This document shows positions 22,493 through 22,570 of a stretch of DNA of 22,570 nt, piece after piece; the stretch's first letter is position 1, and each line of letters starts with the position of its first letter. The notes beneath the pieces were generated by a model. The model was given only the letters and a program-made list of their open reading frames with translations, searched no databases and had not been told where the DNA came from. This DNA comes from CAYUHZ01 sp964444625 (lineage in GTDB: Bacteria > Patescibacteriota > Patescibacteriia > Patescibacteriales > GWC2-42-12). Location of the stretch: assembly GCA_964444625.1 (NCBI GenBank), contig CAYUHZ010000011.1, forward strand, positions 1-22,570, read 5' to 3'. The translations under genes were made by a program, and so were the position numbers.

Positions 22493-22570
22493 GAGGTGAA
22501 ACCTCGCCTGTACAGGCCAGACCGTCCGAAAACTCGCTTGCGAGTTTGAGGACGAAGTCGTTCCGAAGTT
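22493..22570. repeat. Run of inverted repeats, cut by the window edge
   Basis: Several palindromes follow one another: GAGGT/ACCTC (22493-22505, loop GAA), GCCTGT/ACAGGC (22506-22517, no loop), and a long hairpin CGTCC ... GGACG (22523-22554). The long hairpin's inner arms AAACTCGC (22530-22537) and GCGAGTTT (22540-22547) are separated from the outer stem by facing GA and GA pairs. TTCCGAAGTT at the window end may begin another palindrome. No T-run follows. It could be a dispersed palindromic repeat, a structured RNA or a leader of the next gene. Confidence 0.6.

Noticed and set aside
22521..22560. Hammerhead-ribozyme-like stem II (GTCC ... GGACGAA)
   Set aside because: The GGAC-GAA part matches, but the essential CTGANGA core before the stem is absent; CCAGACC is there instead.
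1..22570. CRISPR array or complete defence/toxin-antitoxin operon
   Set aside because: No regularly spaced repeats, no cas genes and no recognisable toxin-antitoxin pair were seen; the only tandem repeats are the 14-base units at 19105-19138.

Overview
ORGANISM. The window looks like a chromosomal segment of a Candidate Phyla Radiation (Patescibacteria) bacterium, Parcubacteria-like in broad sense. The evidence is AT-rich DNA, near absence of Shine-Dalgarno motifs, a surface-domain pattern (K-G-K-I-L-L ... W/Y-Y/F-V ... K-R/Y) that I associate with CPR proteins, and a VirD4/TraG-like ATPase beside a small helper gene. The standard bacterial code fits: dnaX and the dus gene both end in TGA, so the recoded-UGA CPR lineages are unlikely. 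Assignment below the CPR level is inference. LAYOUT. (1) 1-3885 is an accessory segment. It holds a PP2C-like phosphatase domain that lacks its C-terminal motif and reads in frame into a secreted surface protein, a 38-residue membrane peptide, a phage-type HTH protein and a large serine recombinase. The recombinase's last codons are antisense to a tRNA-Gln gene and its terminator. (2) 3783-6352 (minus) reads as one unit: dnaX, a patatin-like lipase, tRNA-Gln(CUG), then an intrinsic terminator. (3) 6379-7111 (minus) is a conserved CPR-type protein of unknown function with its own terminator. (4) 7191-7641 is a decayed insertion sequence with a frameshifted transposase N-terminus, 20-bp inverted repeats and flanking direct repeats. 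(5) 7705-10744 (minus) is a two-gene operon of a small helical protein and a membrane-anchored VirD4/TraG-like ATPase. It is divergent from corA (10893-11906), which converges on a tRNA-dihydrouridine synthase gene through a shared bidirectional terminator. (6) 12995-13786 (minus) is a broken Y-family DNA polymerase gene and a small companion gene. (7) 14057-17224 is a large secreted M23 peptidase behind a near-consensus promoter. (8) 17334-19917 is cysS and a GT4 glycosyltransferase. (9) 19936-20778 (minus) is an anchored coiled-coil protein with calcium-type repeats, and 21082-22443 is a polyprenyl-phosphate sugar transferase. (10) 22493-22570 is a run of nested inverted repeats cut by the window end. 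HOW IT FITS TOGETHER. Core information genes (dnaX, tRNA-Gln, dus, cysS) are interleaved with cell-surface genes (M23 peptidase, glycosyltransferase, sugar transferase, three proteins with related surface repeats), a VirD4/TraG-like ATPase that may serve export, DNA uptake or pili, and mobile or decaying DNA. Promoters repeatedly use an extended -10 (TG-N-TATAAT), and two of them lie so close to the start codon that leaderless mRNAs are likely. I see no CRISPR array, rRNA or complete defence operon. The points most worth a second look are the chimeric phosphatase/surface ORF, the recombinase-tRNA overlap, an E. coli-like slippery site in dnaX, the decayed polymerase pair, and the hairpin array at the right edge.
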